Assembly: GCA_011503125.2 (NCBI GenBank)
Contig: WWBZ02000051.1
Coordinates: 806,001-870,000, forward strand
From: Botryosphaeria dothidea
Taxonomy: Eukaryota; Ascomycota; Dothideomycetes; Botryosphaeriales; Botryosphaeriaceae
DNA length: 64,000 bases
Reading direction: 5' to 3'
Positions 12,055-24,789 of this stretch are shown here, in pieces. A model generated the notes under the pieces. The model worked only from the letters and a program-made list of their open reading frames with translations. It ran no database searches and was not told the origin of the DNA. The position numbers and the translations under genes were made by a program. Position 1 is the stretch's first letter, and each line of letters opens with the position of its first letter.

Positions 12055-15000
12055 TGGGGAGTTAAGTGTAGGGGGATGCTATATTAGAGCAGACGGGGGA
12101 AAAGTGTAGAGTGGCAGGTAGAGGCGGAGGGAGCAGGTGGGGGTGGGAGGAGGAGTTGAAGATGGAATGAAGAGGAAGAGGAGGTAGAGGAGAGGTAGAA
12201 GAGTTCATAAATAAGTAGGGTATGGGGGTGGCTCCTTTGCGGTGCCCACAGCTATGGAAACGGCTAGACGCACACACACATGACGATGGGTGATAAGTCC
12301 GTGTCCGGAATGCACGCTGGCTACGTCGCCTTCGACGATAGAGCTGCATGCTTGACAATGATAGGAGGCGCCGCGAGGCCACAAGCCATGTCTGGGCTCT
12401 GGAAACGCCCGTCCAGGGTTCACTTTCTTGTGCTACATGACGCCTCTGCACCTCACTGCAAACAAGCCCACCCCTACCCAGCGCAACAAAATGCCCGTCA
12501 CCATCCCGGCGGCAGATCCGACAGGAGCCCACCCGGCCTCGCCGCACATGCGCGTCGTGCCGGCCGAGACGCGCTGCCGCGCCGCTGCTGCTGCTCGAGG
12601 CGAGACATCACAGACTGAGGCGGCGGCGGGCGTCGATGGCGGCGGACAGCGGAGGCAGGAAAGGAAGCCGGCTGGAGCGGGCGCGGGCGGGAGAGCGGCA
12701 GCTGGGGGCGGGCTCGATGGAGCTGGCATCAGATGGTGGTAGAGGAGAGCGCGCGCGGTGGGCGAGCAGAGCAAGAGCGCGCGTACCAATTAGACGAGAG
12801 TGTGGTGCGGTTCAGTTGGCAGGGGCGGCAAGTGCAAGAGCAGGGACTGGGGCGGCAGGCAGGCTCAAGCGGGGCCTGCCGCGCTGCTCGCCTGGCTTGG
12901 GGCTCCGTTCATCGCATCGCACTCGCTCCTCTGGGCTGCAAGGACGACCCTGGCCCGCCTCGATCCACACTCAGCACGCACATCGCCAACCGCAATTTTC
13001 TGGCCGCGCTCTCCTCCGCCACCGCAACCGCCTGCACTCCCACCCAGCTCCTTTCAGCAACGGCCGCAACGTCGAGCCCTCAATCGGTCACGCCTGCCGC
13101 ATTCCACCCCAGTCGCACCAGTAAGATGACGCCCATTCTTCCGCAAACAAAGTGTGGCATCACGAAGCGTGCCCTGTACCACCCTCCTCCCGTGAGAACC
13201 GGGCCTCTCTGAGACGATGCGCACCTCTGCCCGCGCCGCGCCGCCGCTGCTCCACATTCCCAATCGGCTGATGCGGCCTGCGATCCCTTCTGCCGTAAGG
13301 CTCTGTCAAGCAATCAATTCCCACTGCAGAGCGTTGCTGGTGAAACCGCCCTCGCCCTGGCGACTGCATCTCAATATCCATCCCAAACAGCCACGTTGTC
13401 AGGAAACGCTTCCCCGCTGCCGGACGTCATTCCTGCTGCATCTGCTAACGCTCTCTGCTCTGCCCTGATGTGATGCGTCGCTTTCCCTCTCAACATCGTC
13501 GAACGGTTACACCAACTCCCAAACCCGCAACACCATTCCACCATCCCTTGGCCCTTTGCAGCAGACCAGCCTGTACACCGCCATTTGCGGCCCATCCTGT
13601 CCCGTCAACCTGGTCCACCGGTCAGCATCCCGGCTTCATGGCGAATCTCGCGTGGCAATCCATCGCTGCGGTAGCTTGTCCGATCCCGTACACAGCAGCA
13701 GCCTATGGCGCCTGCTGCGCGCACGTTGGCTGTCGCCCTGCCATTACGTGCATCTGCATCCTCCGCCAGACCTCTTGATGCCTTCAGCAATAGATTGTCG
13801 TGCTAGACTGGAGCCGCGATTGACCCCGAGCTCCGAGACGAGACCTCCAAGCTCTGCAGCCTCGGGCCAGCCATCTACCGCTGTGCTGTCTACCCAATTC
13901 GGAAACCATATCCCTCGGCACGCGAGCTCACGCGTCCGAAGTGTGAGCAGCCTCCGTGCACGCGAAGGCCCTTGAACAATGCGCCATGTGCCAGTCCGAA
14001 TGGAGACGCCTCGTGTGAGCGCCCTCTTCAGTCCCTGGCTTTCCGCATTCCCCGATCCCGGGGCAATCTAAGACTGGCTCCTTCGCTAATCGCTGCGTAG
14101 CATCCGGTTGCCCCCCTGGAAAATTGTAATGACCTGACGTCGCAGCTTCTTACCCCCAGAGATTCACACCGTTATACAGAGACTTTGTTCAGACCGCAAC
14201 TGTTGAACACCGACAATATCCTTGACATCAGGCCATCAGAATTTGCCTGCTTGGCGAGGGGAGATTGAGCCAAGACTTCTGGAGCTGACACTGGCCAAGT
14301 CTGGAAGACAGACTTCCATAAGGCTGTCGTGTGGCTTCTCGAACTTCTCGAAACAGCCGTCTCAGCGTGGGTGGCGCTGTACCATCGGAACGGGACTTTA
14401 GGGCGCATCATCTCGAGGCTTTCTTGGCTTGAGATTTATTTTTTGCAGCAGACCACGCTCGTCATGGCTGAGTTCAATCTGCTTTTGCGCGCCACCCTTC
14501 GTAATCCACTTTTGTCTCGGTCCATCGATGGCGATCCTACCACTATCAGAAAAACATGCCGCCTTCAGCCATTGTCAATTTGATGCCTCGGACAACGTCT
14601 CCAATTCAAGCCAGCTGGATCAGCCCTGACAGATGCTGGACCCGGCATCAATGACAAATGTTCTTGCTCCGCCGATAGTCAACCGTGTGCAACCGACTCC
14701 AATCGATCCAGCCGCGCTCCTTTCCCTCGATGACCTTCAGCTGTCCATGACGGCTTCTCAACGAACCAATCGTTTCTCATGGCCCCGATAAGATCTTCTA
14801 ATCGAGATTTCCGACCACATCAGCCTTCTGGAAGGGAATCCTGCTGGCCGTACATCATGCTCACTTACAGAATCGCTTCAAGGCCGAAACACAGTTTTTT
14901 TTTTTTTGACTCAGGATTATGATAATCAGAGAAGAGCTTACTCTCGCGGCTAGCCCGGTCCTCACGCGCTATCATACAGTGCCGCCTTTGGCAATCGACC

Positions 15001-17844
15001 TGGCAGTGAGATGCTTGGGACTTGACACTGGCATCCATTCAATACGCTGTCTCAGCCTCTCACATCTTCACTGCCGTTCATGCAAATATCCGCGGAGATA
15101 AATGCTATTTTGGCTTCTTGCTTACACCGCTTCAATGGGGCTTACACACAACGGCGCTTGTGCTCCGAGAGGTTGGCTCAGGGTCCCTCAAAGTGCCATG
15201 CGAGGATCGCACTAAGCCCGGCTGCTGGATCCGAAGCCAATACCTTATCTCTTCTGTACTCAATTACCCTTTGCCCGTGAGACTTGAGATCAGATTAAGT
15301 GACGGCCGTCGAAGAAGCTGGTTCGCCCAGAGCTAATCTGAGGAATGTGTCCCTGCAGTTGAATGAGGCTCAGCACGTGGCTTATTCACGCTAGAATGTC
15401 TTGTCATGGGAACACGGCCAGGCTATTATTAATCTCAACCATCAGCACGTGAGAGGTCTATCAACATGCTATGAATGTCGCGAAGATATGATAGCTCTCA
15501 TCAGCCTCGCCATCTTTCTCGCTCCCTGCTCGTGGCTACTCGACTCTGGCCTGCCAACACGGTGGGCTTACCATTATCAGAAGGTGCTGCAGTTTCATTC
15601 TGCTCCTTTCAAGTGCACAACATGAAGAAGGCTTGCCGAGAAGCGTAAGCAGAGCACCTGGTTGGCTATCAACACATTAGCATGCAACACCACGGCATAC
15701 GCGGGAAACCAAAGTCTTATTGAATAGATGTTCCAGGCAAAATGTCACCGAAATGTCAAGCCAGCCTTAAGACGTACGAGAAGCAAACGCCATATGCCGC
15801 GGATCCTTAGTGCCTACTCGCCAACGATTTCAACAGAGGGGTGCTGCAGCTTACCATTAGCGCCGAATACCCAAGGGGAGGTAGAACCATTCTCCCGGAC
15901 GTGGTTAAGTTTATTGAAAGCTGCTGCCGCTAACCATAGGCTCCGGCACCTCTCTGTAATGACTGACTGACTGACTGACTAGGTAGTCCATGGTTTAGAG
16001 TTGCAGGTTGATCAATTTGATAGTCTACTCCATCCAATTGGCTCCGTGGGTTTTTGAACGACAAATGGCGGTGATGATTTCTGACAGTCTACAAGGCTAC
16101 TAACCAAGCAGTTAACAATGAGAATTGGCTGCTGCCCACCGATCTTGCTCATAAAAAGCTCAGATAGGGTCCATTGTGACACCCATGTCACCTCAACAGG
16201 CCTTCAAGATGTGCCAGCCACATATCTCTCTTTGTTCCTACAGGATGCTCTACTTTTGCCACCAGGCAAATATCTGAGCCCCGCTCAAGATATGCGCGGA
16301 GTATGCATGTTTCTGTCATCTATTCTAGATTTTCTCAGCCTCAAACCAGAGCAGTTTGTTGCCCGCATATCTGGCGGCGCGAGATAATTAGGGGCTGGAG
16401 TATGAGATGAGCGATGACTTGCAATCTGGGCTGATGCACCTCGTATCCTGCTGCTTCCTTCGCGACATACTGCCCAAAGCTGATTGATTGGCGAGTGACG
16501 GGGGTACCTTGCAAGTCAGATAGTTCCTCGCGGTGGTCAGCAATTACCCACCAAGATGACAAACACTAGGCAGCAGATGTAGGATCTCAAAACTCTTGCA
16601 CGCCTGCACATCAGATCAAATTGCGGGAGGATCCGGATAATCATTCGATCTTACGAATTACGGTAGAAGGAAGAAGAAAAAGAAAGCATCGACAAGTCAT
16701 GCGTAGTTCGCCAACAAGACCACGTTCTCCCCCCACGATGCAGGATGCATGCAAAAAGGAAGGCGATAACGGTAAATCATTGGCCAGAACAGACTGGCTC
16801 TGATTCGACCAAGCCTTGATGTGTTGCCCCGGGTGCGCCATTCGAACGGAATGGCGGGCCTCGGGACAAGGCGCAGACGGCTCATCACTCGATAGTGCAT
16901 CGCGCCGTCGAGCGGGAAAGAGATCCAATCTACTTTCAGCCTCCCTCCAATTTGCCAGGGTCTTAGAGCGGCTGAGCTTTAGGGTTTTGAGCCGCGAATC
17001 TAGACTTTGGGTTTCCCGGTGGGAGGTTGAACTTTATTCGGAGGGACATCAAAGAGAGAAGACGATTTCAGCGTGGAAAGAGTCTTGCGTGTACCGGGGG
17101 GATGCACTTTGTGGACAATCACGAAACGACGGACTGAAGCTTGGGGTACTTGCGTGCTGCGAGGACAGCACATCAGGTAAGACAACGGCGGAGCGGGCAG
17201 CGAGAAGCAGTTCTGGATGCTCTAGTCTATGTGCCGGAGGCACGAGGCAAGCAGGATGCCGCGCGCCCTAACCCTGCGGTCGGCTGCGGGACTCCGAGTT
17301 CGTACCATGGTCGCTCTTTTCTCCGCTGCTCTCGACAACCGGGCGGTTGGGACTTTTCATGGCGAGGAGGAACGGGCGCGCGGTCGAGACGGTCGGAGAG
17401 GGGCACACGACATGGCGCGGGCGGGCTCGTGGTTTCCGCATGGCGCTGCTGTTGTGCGCTCCCACGGAAAGCAAGTCACTCGCGGCGGTGCTGCAGTCGT
17501 GTGCTCGAGGACGGAGAGTGGAGAGCTGCGGCATTGCGGTGCGCCGAAAATGGCGTCACGGCGTGTTTGATGGGGAGAGGGTTGTGAGCTGGACGCATGT
17601 GGAGATGGACTCACTACATCTGCGTCCAGATGAGCTTTGGCTTGACAGATCCGGTGTTTGCATTGGCGACAGGGAGCTTGGGCCAGGGTGGACGCGCTTG
17701 CATGCGCAGCTCTGCGATGCCTATGACGCAACACACCGCGCATCAAGGAAACGCGTTAGGCAAAGCTACACCAAACACTTTCCCCACCACCTGCCATTGT
17801 GTGCTCCGAGACATTCCGACCCAACTCAGACCTACGGCCTCAAA
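12055..17844. other. Long gene-poor spacer
   Basis: About 5.8 kb between the divergent starts of the PR-like gene (minus) and the PIP-kinase-like gene (plus). The stretch 12500-13900 is pyrimidine-rich and GC-rich on the plus strand, in the style of fungal promoters and leaders, but no frame carries a domain. The stretch 14100-16700 has mixed composition with many stops. A perfect GACT x5 microsatellite lies at 15961-15980. An unspliced frame upstream of 17845 is continuous with the kinase frame but looks like leader sequence. A long non-coding transcript or a poorly conserved spliced gene cannot be ruled out. Confidence 0.45.
15961..15980. repeat. (GACT)5 microsatellite
   Basis: Five perfect tandem copies of GACT in a gene-free region. 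There is no sign that it is functional. Confidence 0.95.
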
Positions 17845-18903
17845 ATGGGTCTACGCAGCAACAGCATCAGCAGCGCCATTCTGCGCGCCATATTCAATGA
17901 AGGCCGCGATGACGACGCCGACGCTCGCCCTTCACTCCTCTCCCGCATCCTCACTCTGTTTTCTCTTTTCTCACTCGCCCTCCGACGATTCCGTGCAGCA
18001 GATTTCCGCCGCCTACGCAAAGATGCCTGGCAGCTCGACGGCGACGAATACCGCGAGAGTTTCCGCCTCGCCGACCGCCGCGGCGGTGCCCTCAAGCCCG
18101 TGGGCGACCTTGGCTACTCAGGCTCGACCTTTTTCACAACCCCCAATGCCAAATTCCTAATCAAGAGCTTGCCACGCCGCTTCGAATATACTTTCTTTGC
18201 GAAAGACCTTCTCGACCCCTACATCCAGCACATGCACACCTACCCCAACTCGCTCCTCGTCCGTATCACCGACTTCCTCGAGGCCATTGCGCCCTCTTTG
18301 GGCGGCAGCATTCTCGGCACCGCGCCTGCACACCACATCATCATGGAGAACGTGTTGTTTGGCAAGGACAACGACGAGCAGAAGGAGCGCTGGGAGACGT
18401 ACGACCTCAAGCCCGCCTCATACTTCTACCCGGAGCGCGACATCGCTGATGGGCGGCTGGCGCCCGAATCGGTCAAGGAGCGCCTCATTGACAAGTTCTC
18501 CGACAAGGTGCGCGTGACATCGGCACAGCGTGACGAGCTGTTGGCCATACTGGGTGCCGACACGGAGCTGCTGCGCCGCGCCAATGCGGTTGACTACAGC
18601 CTCTTCCTCGTCAGATACCCGGCGCAGCCGGAGCGTGAGGTGCCGTCCGTCGAGGCGAAGAGAAGCGCGTGGAGGGAGGGCGTGCGGAGTAGCGACGGTA
18701 AGTGGGTGTATCGCGCTGTGGTGCTGGATTTCTTCTGGGCCAAGCACAAGACGCAGCCGAAGATGATGACGAGGCTGATTAAGAGCTTCAACTTCTTTGC
18801 CCACAAGGGGCCCATGAGCATCACCACCGATCCGGATGAGTATCGCTCCCGATTCTTGAAAATGGCGAAGGGGTACATCGAGGATGGCTCCGAGCAGCAG
18901 TAG
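17845..18903 (+). CDS. Short phosphatidylinositol-phosphate kinase-like protein
   Basis: A single-exon protein of 352 residues with a PIPK catalytic fold and little else. Visible elements are a Gly-rich loop DLGYSGSTFF at 88-97; the ATP-binding Lys in KFLIKSL at Lys107; YPNSLLVRITDFL at 133-145; HHIIMENVLF at 163-172; the catalytic-type VDYSLFLVRY at 249-258 (Asp250); the metal-binding AVVLDFFWAKHK at 291-302 (Asp295); and the terminal YRSRFLKM. The key ATP-site residues are therefore kept, but the activation loop after Asp295 is short compared with yeast Mss4-type enzymes, so substrate choice is uncertain. The ATG at 17845 was chosen because MGLRSNS fits this fungal family and its context is good; the frame is open for 166 codons upstream without family features. 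Automated annotation may label such proteins SAICAR-synthase-like because the folds are related. Confidence 0.88.
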   Translation: MGLRSNSISSAILRAIFNEGRDDDADARPSLLSRILTLFSLFSLALRRFRAADFRRLRKDAWQLDGDEYRESFRLADRRGGALKPVGDLGYSGSTFFTTPNAKFLIKSLPRRFEYTFFAKDLLDPYIQHMHTYPNSLLVRITDFLEAIAPSLGGSILGTAPAHHIIMENVLFGKDNDEQKERWETYDLKPASYFYPERDIADGRLAPESVKERLIDKFSDKVRVTSAQRDELLAILGADTELLRRANAVDYSLFLVRYPAQPEREVPSVEAKRSAWREGVRSSDGKWVYRAVVLDFFWAKHKTQPKMMTRLIKSFNFFAHKGPMSITTDPDEYRSRFLKMAKGYIEDGSEQQ

Positions 18904-20197
18904 TCAGGGGCGGATGCAGGTGTAGCCTCATCACGCTCCCTGTCAGTCTTTCCGGGAGCGGCGGCGAGCAGACTGGTATGCCAGAACTTGTTTCGTGCAC
19001 CTAAATCTCTGTGTTCACTTGCTTTGCATATCGCGTCGGCGTGGACCTGTTGCTGCTTGCTTCGTTCATGCAAAAAAAAAAAAAAATACGATTTCCTGGC
19101 AAACATGCCTAGCACGACAGGCTCTGAACGGGTTCTTGCAGCGTTCTGGAGCACAGCCTGATCATCATTTTGTTTATTTCTCGCATTGCGCCACTCCTCG
19201 CTGCCCTTGCTTCTGCATTTCTATTTTCAAAAAAGTGTTTGATGTAGTGTCCAGCACCCCTTTTCGGATACCCCCTTCAGCGCGCGTTTATCGAAGAGCA
19301 AATACGAGATTTTTCAAATTATCAACTGGAAAAACGATAATAATTTATAGGTACCATCCCTGTCGTTATCATTGTATGTTTCCTCACTGGCTACTTTTAA
19401 GAGATTGAGATGAGCTGAGACGATACCGTTGGGAAGGTTCGCGGTACTAGATTATTCGACCGGGATCACGGCGAGCTGCATGGAGATGCGGTGGATACTT
19501 TCTTGGGGACAGAGCGGCAAGCCGTATCGCCGGTACCGGGGCTGGTCATGAGCAGGTTTGGAAAATGCTTCGCGCTGTTTTTAGTCTCATTTCTTTTTGG
19601 CTTTGAGATTCTGGGGGACGAGTGATCGAAGCTGAGCTCTATCTTTTTCCCGATATCACCCCCAGCGACGGTTCAGTGTGAGCTGAAAGCTGACAATGCA
19701 AGACCGGTCAAAGAATTTCAGAACCCGTGGAGACGCTTCGATTACCCCGTCCCGATGATTCTTCAAGCCACGTCAACTCCCCACAGGTGCAATATATGGG
19801 AGATGGGATGCGTGCTCGCAATTTTTGGAGGCTTTTTTTCGCCTTGCTATCTTCACCCTTCTCGGCCCGCTACCCGCGATTTTTCGCATATCGTGGTAGA
19901 AGCGTGGAGAGCAGGAGCGAGACGGGGGGGCCGGGGTGCAGTGCAGCGCAGCGTGGATGCAGCAGCAGTAACCAGGTAGCCGTCGGACGCCTCTTTTTTG
20001 CTGCACCACGCAAAGCGGTGTACAAAAAGGTGCGATGTAACCGATAGGGCAAGGGCATTCTGCTCTCTCTCCTTCTGAAGAGACATGACACGCAGGCCAT
20101 GTGTGGCTGGCGGTACGGGGCATGCACGATCCCGTGTCATCTTTCTCTTCTCTCTCTCTTACCCCTTTCCCTTAATCTTTCGTACATGCGTCCTGTG

Positions 20198-20250
<53 letters not shown>

Positions 20251-21826
20251 TGTCTCTTTTCCCCGCACGCCTCGCCCCCACTGGAGCTGCGTGTCTCACT
20301 CCTTTACCCGGAAAACTTTTCGTAGGGAACGGATGGCGGCTGGGCACGCATGCGCGTTCCCGTCCGTTTTTTTGTTGCTCGTCGATCGATGGGCCGACAG
20401 AGGGGGGCGACAGAGAGAGAGAGAGAGACAGAAAGGCATCGCCCGCGTGCGCATCGCGCATGTGCGTGTATGCGGATTCGCGTGAGGCGAGACGAAACGG
20501 CATGCGCGCGCGCGCGAGTTGCTCGCTCCCGGTCACAAACCATGCGAGGCGAGCGACCGGATCTCGAGGCTATAGCGCCGTTGATGTCACACTTAGGTTC
20601 CTGCTGCTGCTGTTGCTGCTGCTGCAGACGCGTCGGGAAAGAGGGGTGGTGTTTGGCTTGACGGATGTGTGCTGTTATGGGCATGGGTACGCCCTCTTAA
20701 GATGTGACTCAGTATCTGGACATCAGGTGCGGGATCGGGGGTGGTGATCGGGCTTGGAGTTTTTGGTGGCTGGAGGTAAGGAGTGGGTGGGTAGGGAGGT
20801 GCGGGGAGGAGTACGAGATAGCATTGATGTTGAATTTTCGTGATGAATGGATTTTTTTGTTATGAGGCTTTGTAGGAGTCTGGAATTACGTGGATATGGG
20901 GATTGTAGATCCAAGATCGTGGCTTGGGGAGCGTCTCATGGGCTCATGGAGTGCGGGAGTGAGGCGGTAGCTTGTGTTGAACGTGATAGCATCTTCCCCT
21001 TGTTTGGTCTGCTCGATTTTCCCGAAGTCTTTACTTTTAGTAATATGATTGCTATTCGCAAGCATACTGCACAATATTCAATACGTCTTGCCCTTTGTAG
21101 CATGGCAAGAGAGCATGTGAGCTGTGGGTAGAAAGACCGCGATGTGGCACATAAATTAAAGTCATGCTTGAGAATGATAGTAACATCTCTGGGAATTGAC
21201 AGATATCTAGAATTGGGGCGGTAGAATCTTTCAGAGAGCTCATCATAAGTCATAGAACGCCGTGGGATTGGAAACAATTTCATCAACGGAATCAATTTTT
21301 TCTAGAAGGCTGAAGTTACACAAGTAACCTGAGGCACTTATTGACCTGGGGGGTACTTCGACGAAGTCACTTATGGCACAGTTTTAAAGAAAGATAGGTT
21401 CAAGATACCTAGATATGAAAGTGAAAAACTTTAGATGGCAGCACGACTTTCCCTCGATTTAAGTAGATAAGCACAGAACTCTGCTATGAGACAAAAAGAG
21501 GTAACAACGTTATCTGTGCCTGCTTCAGCCACGTCTATGTTAATGCCTGTATGACTTTCACCTCAGATGCCCTTTGTGAACGCCGCTGGTGAGCAAAATC
21601 TCCCGGGCTCTTTCAAAAGAAGATCAAAAAGCAGCCTTGGATATCCTCTTCCGCAGGCCAATACTTACGCTGCAAATGGCTCATGCCGAAAGACTACCAA
21701 GTCACAGAAAATGACAAATCGCACTTTTCGAATCCGTAGCAAATCACCAAAAATCCAACAAAAACCGTAATACCCCTGACTAAAAGGCAGGGCATCAGCG
21801 AAAGATAGAAGCTCAGACGGCTCCTT
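18904..21826. other. Gene-free spacer with simple repeats
   Basis: This spacer contains 3' UTR material of the kinase-like gene, A/T runs, a long TC repeat at 20202-20247 and a short imperfect CTG run near 20600-20630. The frames around 20085-20750 are created by these repeats and by GC skew. From 20850 to 21780 the sequence is AT-richer. No gene was recognised. Confidence 0.5.
20202..20247. repeat. (TC)23 microsatellite
   Basis: A perfect TC dinucleotide run of 46 bp, followed 170 bp downstream by a shorter GA run. Pyrimidine tracts are common in fungal promoters, but no start codon with a credible gene follows. Confidence 0.95.
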
Positions 21827-23611
21827 TTACGGGATCTGCTCCCTCACCCTCTGCAACAAAGGCTCCCTCTCGCCCCTCTCCTCTTCTCCACTATGCGGAT
21901 ACGGCATCCTCAGATACGCGCCGCCCTCGATCTTCCTGACCTGCCACGTGCCGTGACTGTCGGCATCGTCAAAGAAACGCTGGTTCTCCTCAAAGCTTCT
22001 GCCACCACTCTCGGGAAGATAGGCCCACGTCCACAGACCGGCAATACCATTGGTGGCCGCAAAGACGAGGAAGAGCCAGTAGTGTAAGTTGTTGAACATT
22101 ATGGGAGTGAGCAGAGTCACAGCAAAGTTGGCGAGACCCCAGATGACGACGCTGACGGCGGCGGCTTGAGCGCGGGCGGTTGTAGGGTATATCTCCGTAG
22201 GGATCAGCTGTGTCAATGCGTCAGTCCATGTTTTCTTCTGTTCTTTTTGGGAATTGGTAGGTTGGGATGGATCTTACCCAGACTGTAGCCAGCCAGCCAA
22301 TTCCAAAGGCTCCGGTGGCTACGAAAAGAGCAATGATTCCTGGGACGGCTACTGCGAGTGTGGGAATATTCAGGGGTGCAGAAGATCCCTGGCTATTCAT
22401 AGCCAAACCACCAAAGATTGCTAGGAGAACAAAGCAAGACGTCAATACGACGCTTCCTCCGAGGAGTAGCTTACGTCTCCCGACGGCATCGATGAGCAGC
22501 CAAGCAAAAGTCATGAGAATGAAGTAGGACACGTAGTTGCCCATGGTCAGGTACTCTGCATTGCGGACGCCGAATCCAAGGAGCTCAAAGATTTGAGGGC
22601 CGTAAACTGATACAGCACCATATCCTGTGAGTGCCTGCAATTTCATGTTTAGTTTATTTCCCCTAATGGCCAAGAAATGATGCAGCTTACCTGGTTGATT
22701 TGGCCCATGACAGTGACAACGGTTGGATGAAATTGTGGGTGACCCGGGGTGAACATGTTCAAGTAGCTGACCTCCTTGTCTGCCTCGCTTTCATGGCTTT
22801 CCTTCAAATCCTCGAATTTCTTCTCACCCTGTTTTGGATCAATTTCCAAACAAGCTTTTCTGGCATCATCTTCGCGCCCGTGGTAAATGTAGTATCTTGG
22901 GCTCTCGGGCAACAGTCCAATGCAAGCAAGGAGAAGAATGGGATAGGCCTGCATGACGATAATCGGGATACGCCAGGCCCATTGATTTTCTTTGCCCAGA
23001 GTGACTGTCACAGCAAGATTGATGCCGAAGGCCATGTTCAGGCCAAAGATATTCATCTGAAATTCTTGACCCATGGCTCTCCCTCTCTTTTTCGTTTCAG
23101 CCAGCTCGGCGCTGTACGTGGGGATCACGCTGTCAATCCCGCCCACGCCGAGTCCCATTATCACTCGACCTAGCAGCATGACGACCAGTGCCTTTTTCAT
23201 CCCCCCCAAACCGGCAATGAACATGATAAGGTTTCCCAGACTTGCAGTCGCCAGACTGAAGAAAATGGAGCGTTTGCGGCCGAATTGGTCTGCGAACCAG
23301 GAGAAGAAGACAGCTCCAACGGAACAGCCGAGGTAGTACACGGAGACGATGATGCCGACGAGCGGAGAATCACCGGAGATGCGCATGCGGGAGAGGTAGT
23401 CATTGTTGGTGTTGATCAGGGACATCATACCCTTTGAGGGTCAGTATGTGGTGTTGCAGATGCTCCTGGCGCCGTAGCGCAGGCGTGTGAAGAGCATTCG
23501 TACCTGATCGTAGCCATACAACGCGATTGCGGTGGAGGAGAAGAGTACGACCTGAGCTTGCTTACTGTGGGTCAGCGACTTGAGTCGCGACACCAGGTAA
23601 GAAGACCCCAT
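21827..23611 (-). CDS. MFS sugar-porter family transporter
   Basis: Exons are 23611-23504, 23431-22691, 22634-22278 and 22207-21827, giving 528 residues with three introns of 56-72 bp. It is a plasma-membrane proton-coupled sugar or polyol permease by family. Typical motifs are present: ALYGYDQG in TM1, DQFGRKRS between TM2 and TM3, GVGGIDSVIPTYSAELA near TM4-5, PESPRYYIYHGR before the central loop, DAVGRRKLL between TM8 and TM9, and LIPTEIYPTTAR with a final LPESGGRSFEE near TM12. About twelve membrane segments are expected. The late motif has PESGG instead of the classic PETKG. The substrate cannot be read from sequence. The gene diverges from guanine deaminase across 1.2 kb; no functional link is evident. 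Confidence 0.9.
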
Positions 23612-24789
23612 GGTTGCCAGGACGAGGGACAAGCAATCTAGAGGAGAGAAATTGAGGCAGGGAAGTTTCCGGTCATGAAGGAGAGCGGCGATAGGCAGAG
23701 AAAAGGAAGAAGAATGTAGGGCGGAGCGGACGGCGGAGCGTCGCGTAGGTAAACAGCAGAAACATGGCAGCGCGACCCTGGCTTGGAGTGGGGTCCTCGG
23801 ATGCAGATGGCTCAAGGCTGGGAGGATGACGGCAAGCGCGCAGAACTCCGTAAGCTAGAGAAAGTTGAGAAGGAAAAGAAAACATGGATCAGATCTAGAA
23901 GTCGTTCCAAGACCTTGTGACACGCACCCCACCGCGCTGCTCGCTTGTCTATCGGCTGATGCCAATGACGTCAATGCACCCCGCGTCCGTCCACAACGCC
24001 CACGTCTCTCAGATCGTGGGCCGCGAACCTGCTGCTGGGTCCTCATCGCTTACGGTCGTCTTGCAGAACTTGCTGGAAGCCTTGCTTTTGCCGATATCAC
24101 AAGATGTCGCGAGCTTGTGCAGGTTGGCAGGCTAATTAGGTAATCTTCATGGTGTTCTTCGTAGCTGCAGCATACTAGAGACGGAGAGAAACGCTACTGG
24201 AGCATTCCAATGCCAGATGACTTTCCGGCAGACGCAGACGCACCAGCGCGCGAAGCGCCCGAGCCCGGAAGATCGGTGCGAAAGTCGTGACCGCAGCAGG
24301 ATGCTATCCGAATCAGCTGGTCTGAGGCAAGAGAGGTCGTCCGTTACGATTATAGGGCGCCCTGATGCCAATATAAGGGTCGGAAGATTAAATGTTTAGC
24401 GTGCATGTTCATTCGCGACGGTGCCTGTCGCGCCAGCAGCCGCGATCTTCAGGGCCCCCGCCTCTCCGCGATCAGGCAGAAAAACAAAATCCGCAGCCAA
24501 TTGAGGCGGCAGAGAGAGAGAGACGTACGCATAAATGTCTCTTTGCGAGCAGCACCAATGCGAAATAATGCTTGAGACAGCAGATGTTTCCCGAGCGGGC
24601 CGGGTTGATGGCCGGGCCGGGGTCCCCGCAGCAAGAGTGGATGCCTCGCCCTCTCACCGCTCTCAGGGGTGCTGCTCAACACCAAGACACGACTCTACGT
24701 CAAACGTCAGGCCCAACCGACCACCTTGTCCGGCTCCCACAGGAAAATTACAGGAAAGAGCTTGGAATTCATCACTGCACGCCTTCACC
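23612..24789. promoter_or_regulatory. Divergent promoter region, transporter / guanine deaminase
   Basis: The 1.18-kb spacer separates two start codons facing away from each other. It has pyrimidine-rich stretches on the side of the transporter leader and one possible GATA-factor core (CGATAG on the minus strand, near 23948-23953) that would suit nitrogen control of purine breakdown. A single such core is weak evidence. An in-frame extension of the deaminase reaches back to 24535 but lacks conserved features and is treated as leader. Confidence 0.4.

Noticed and set aside
24535..24789. N-terminal extension of guanine deaminase
   Set aside because: No family features, Pro/Ser/Arg-rich leader-like sequence, and the ATG at 24790 has the better context.
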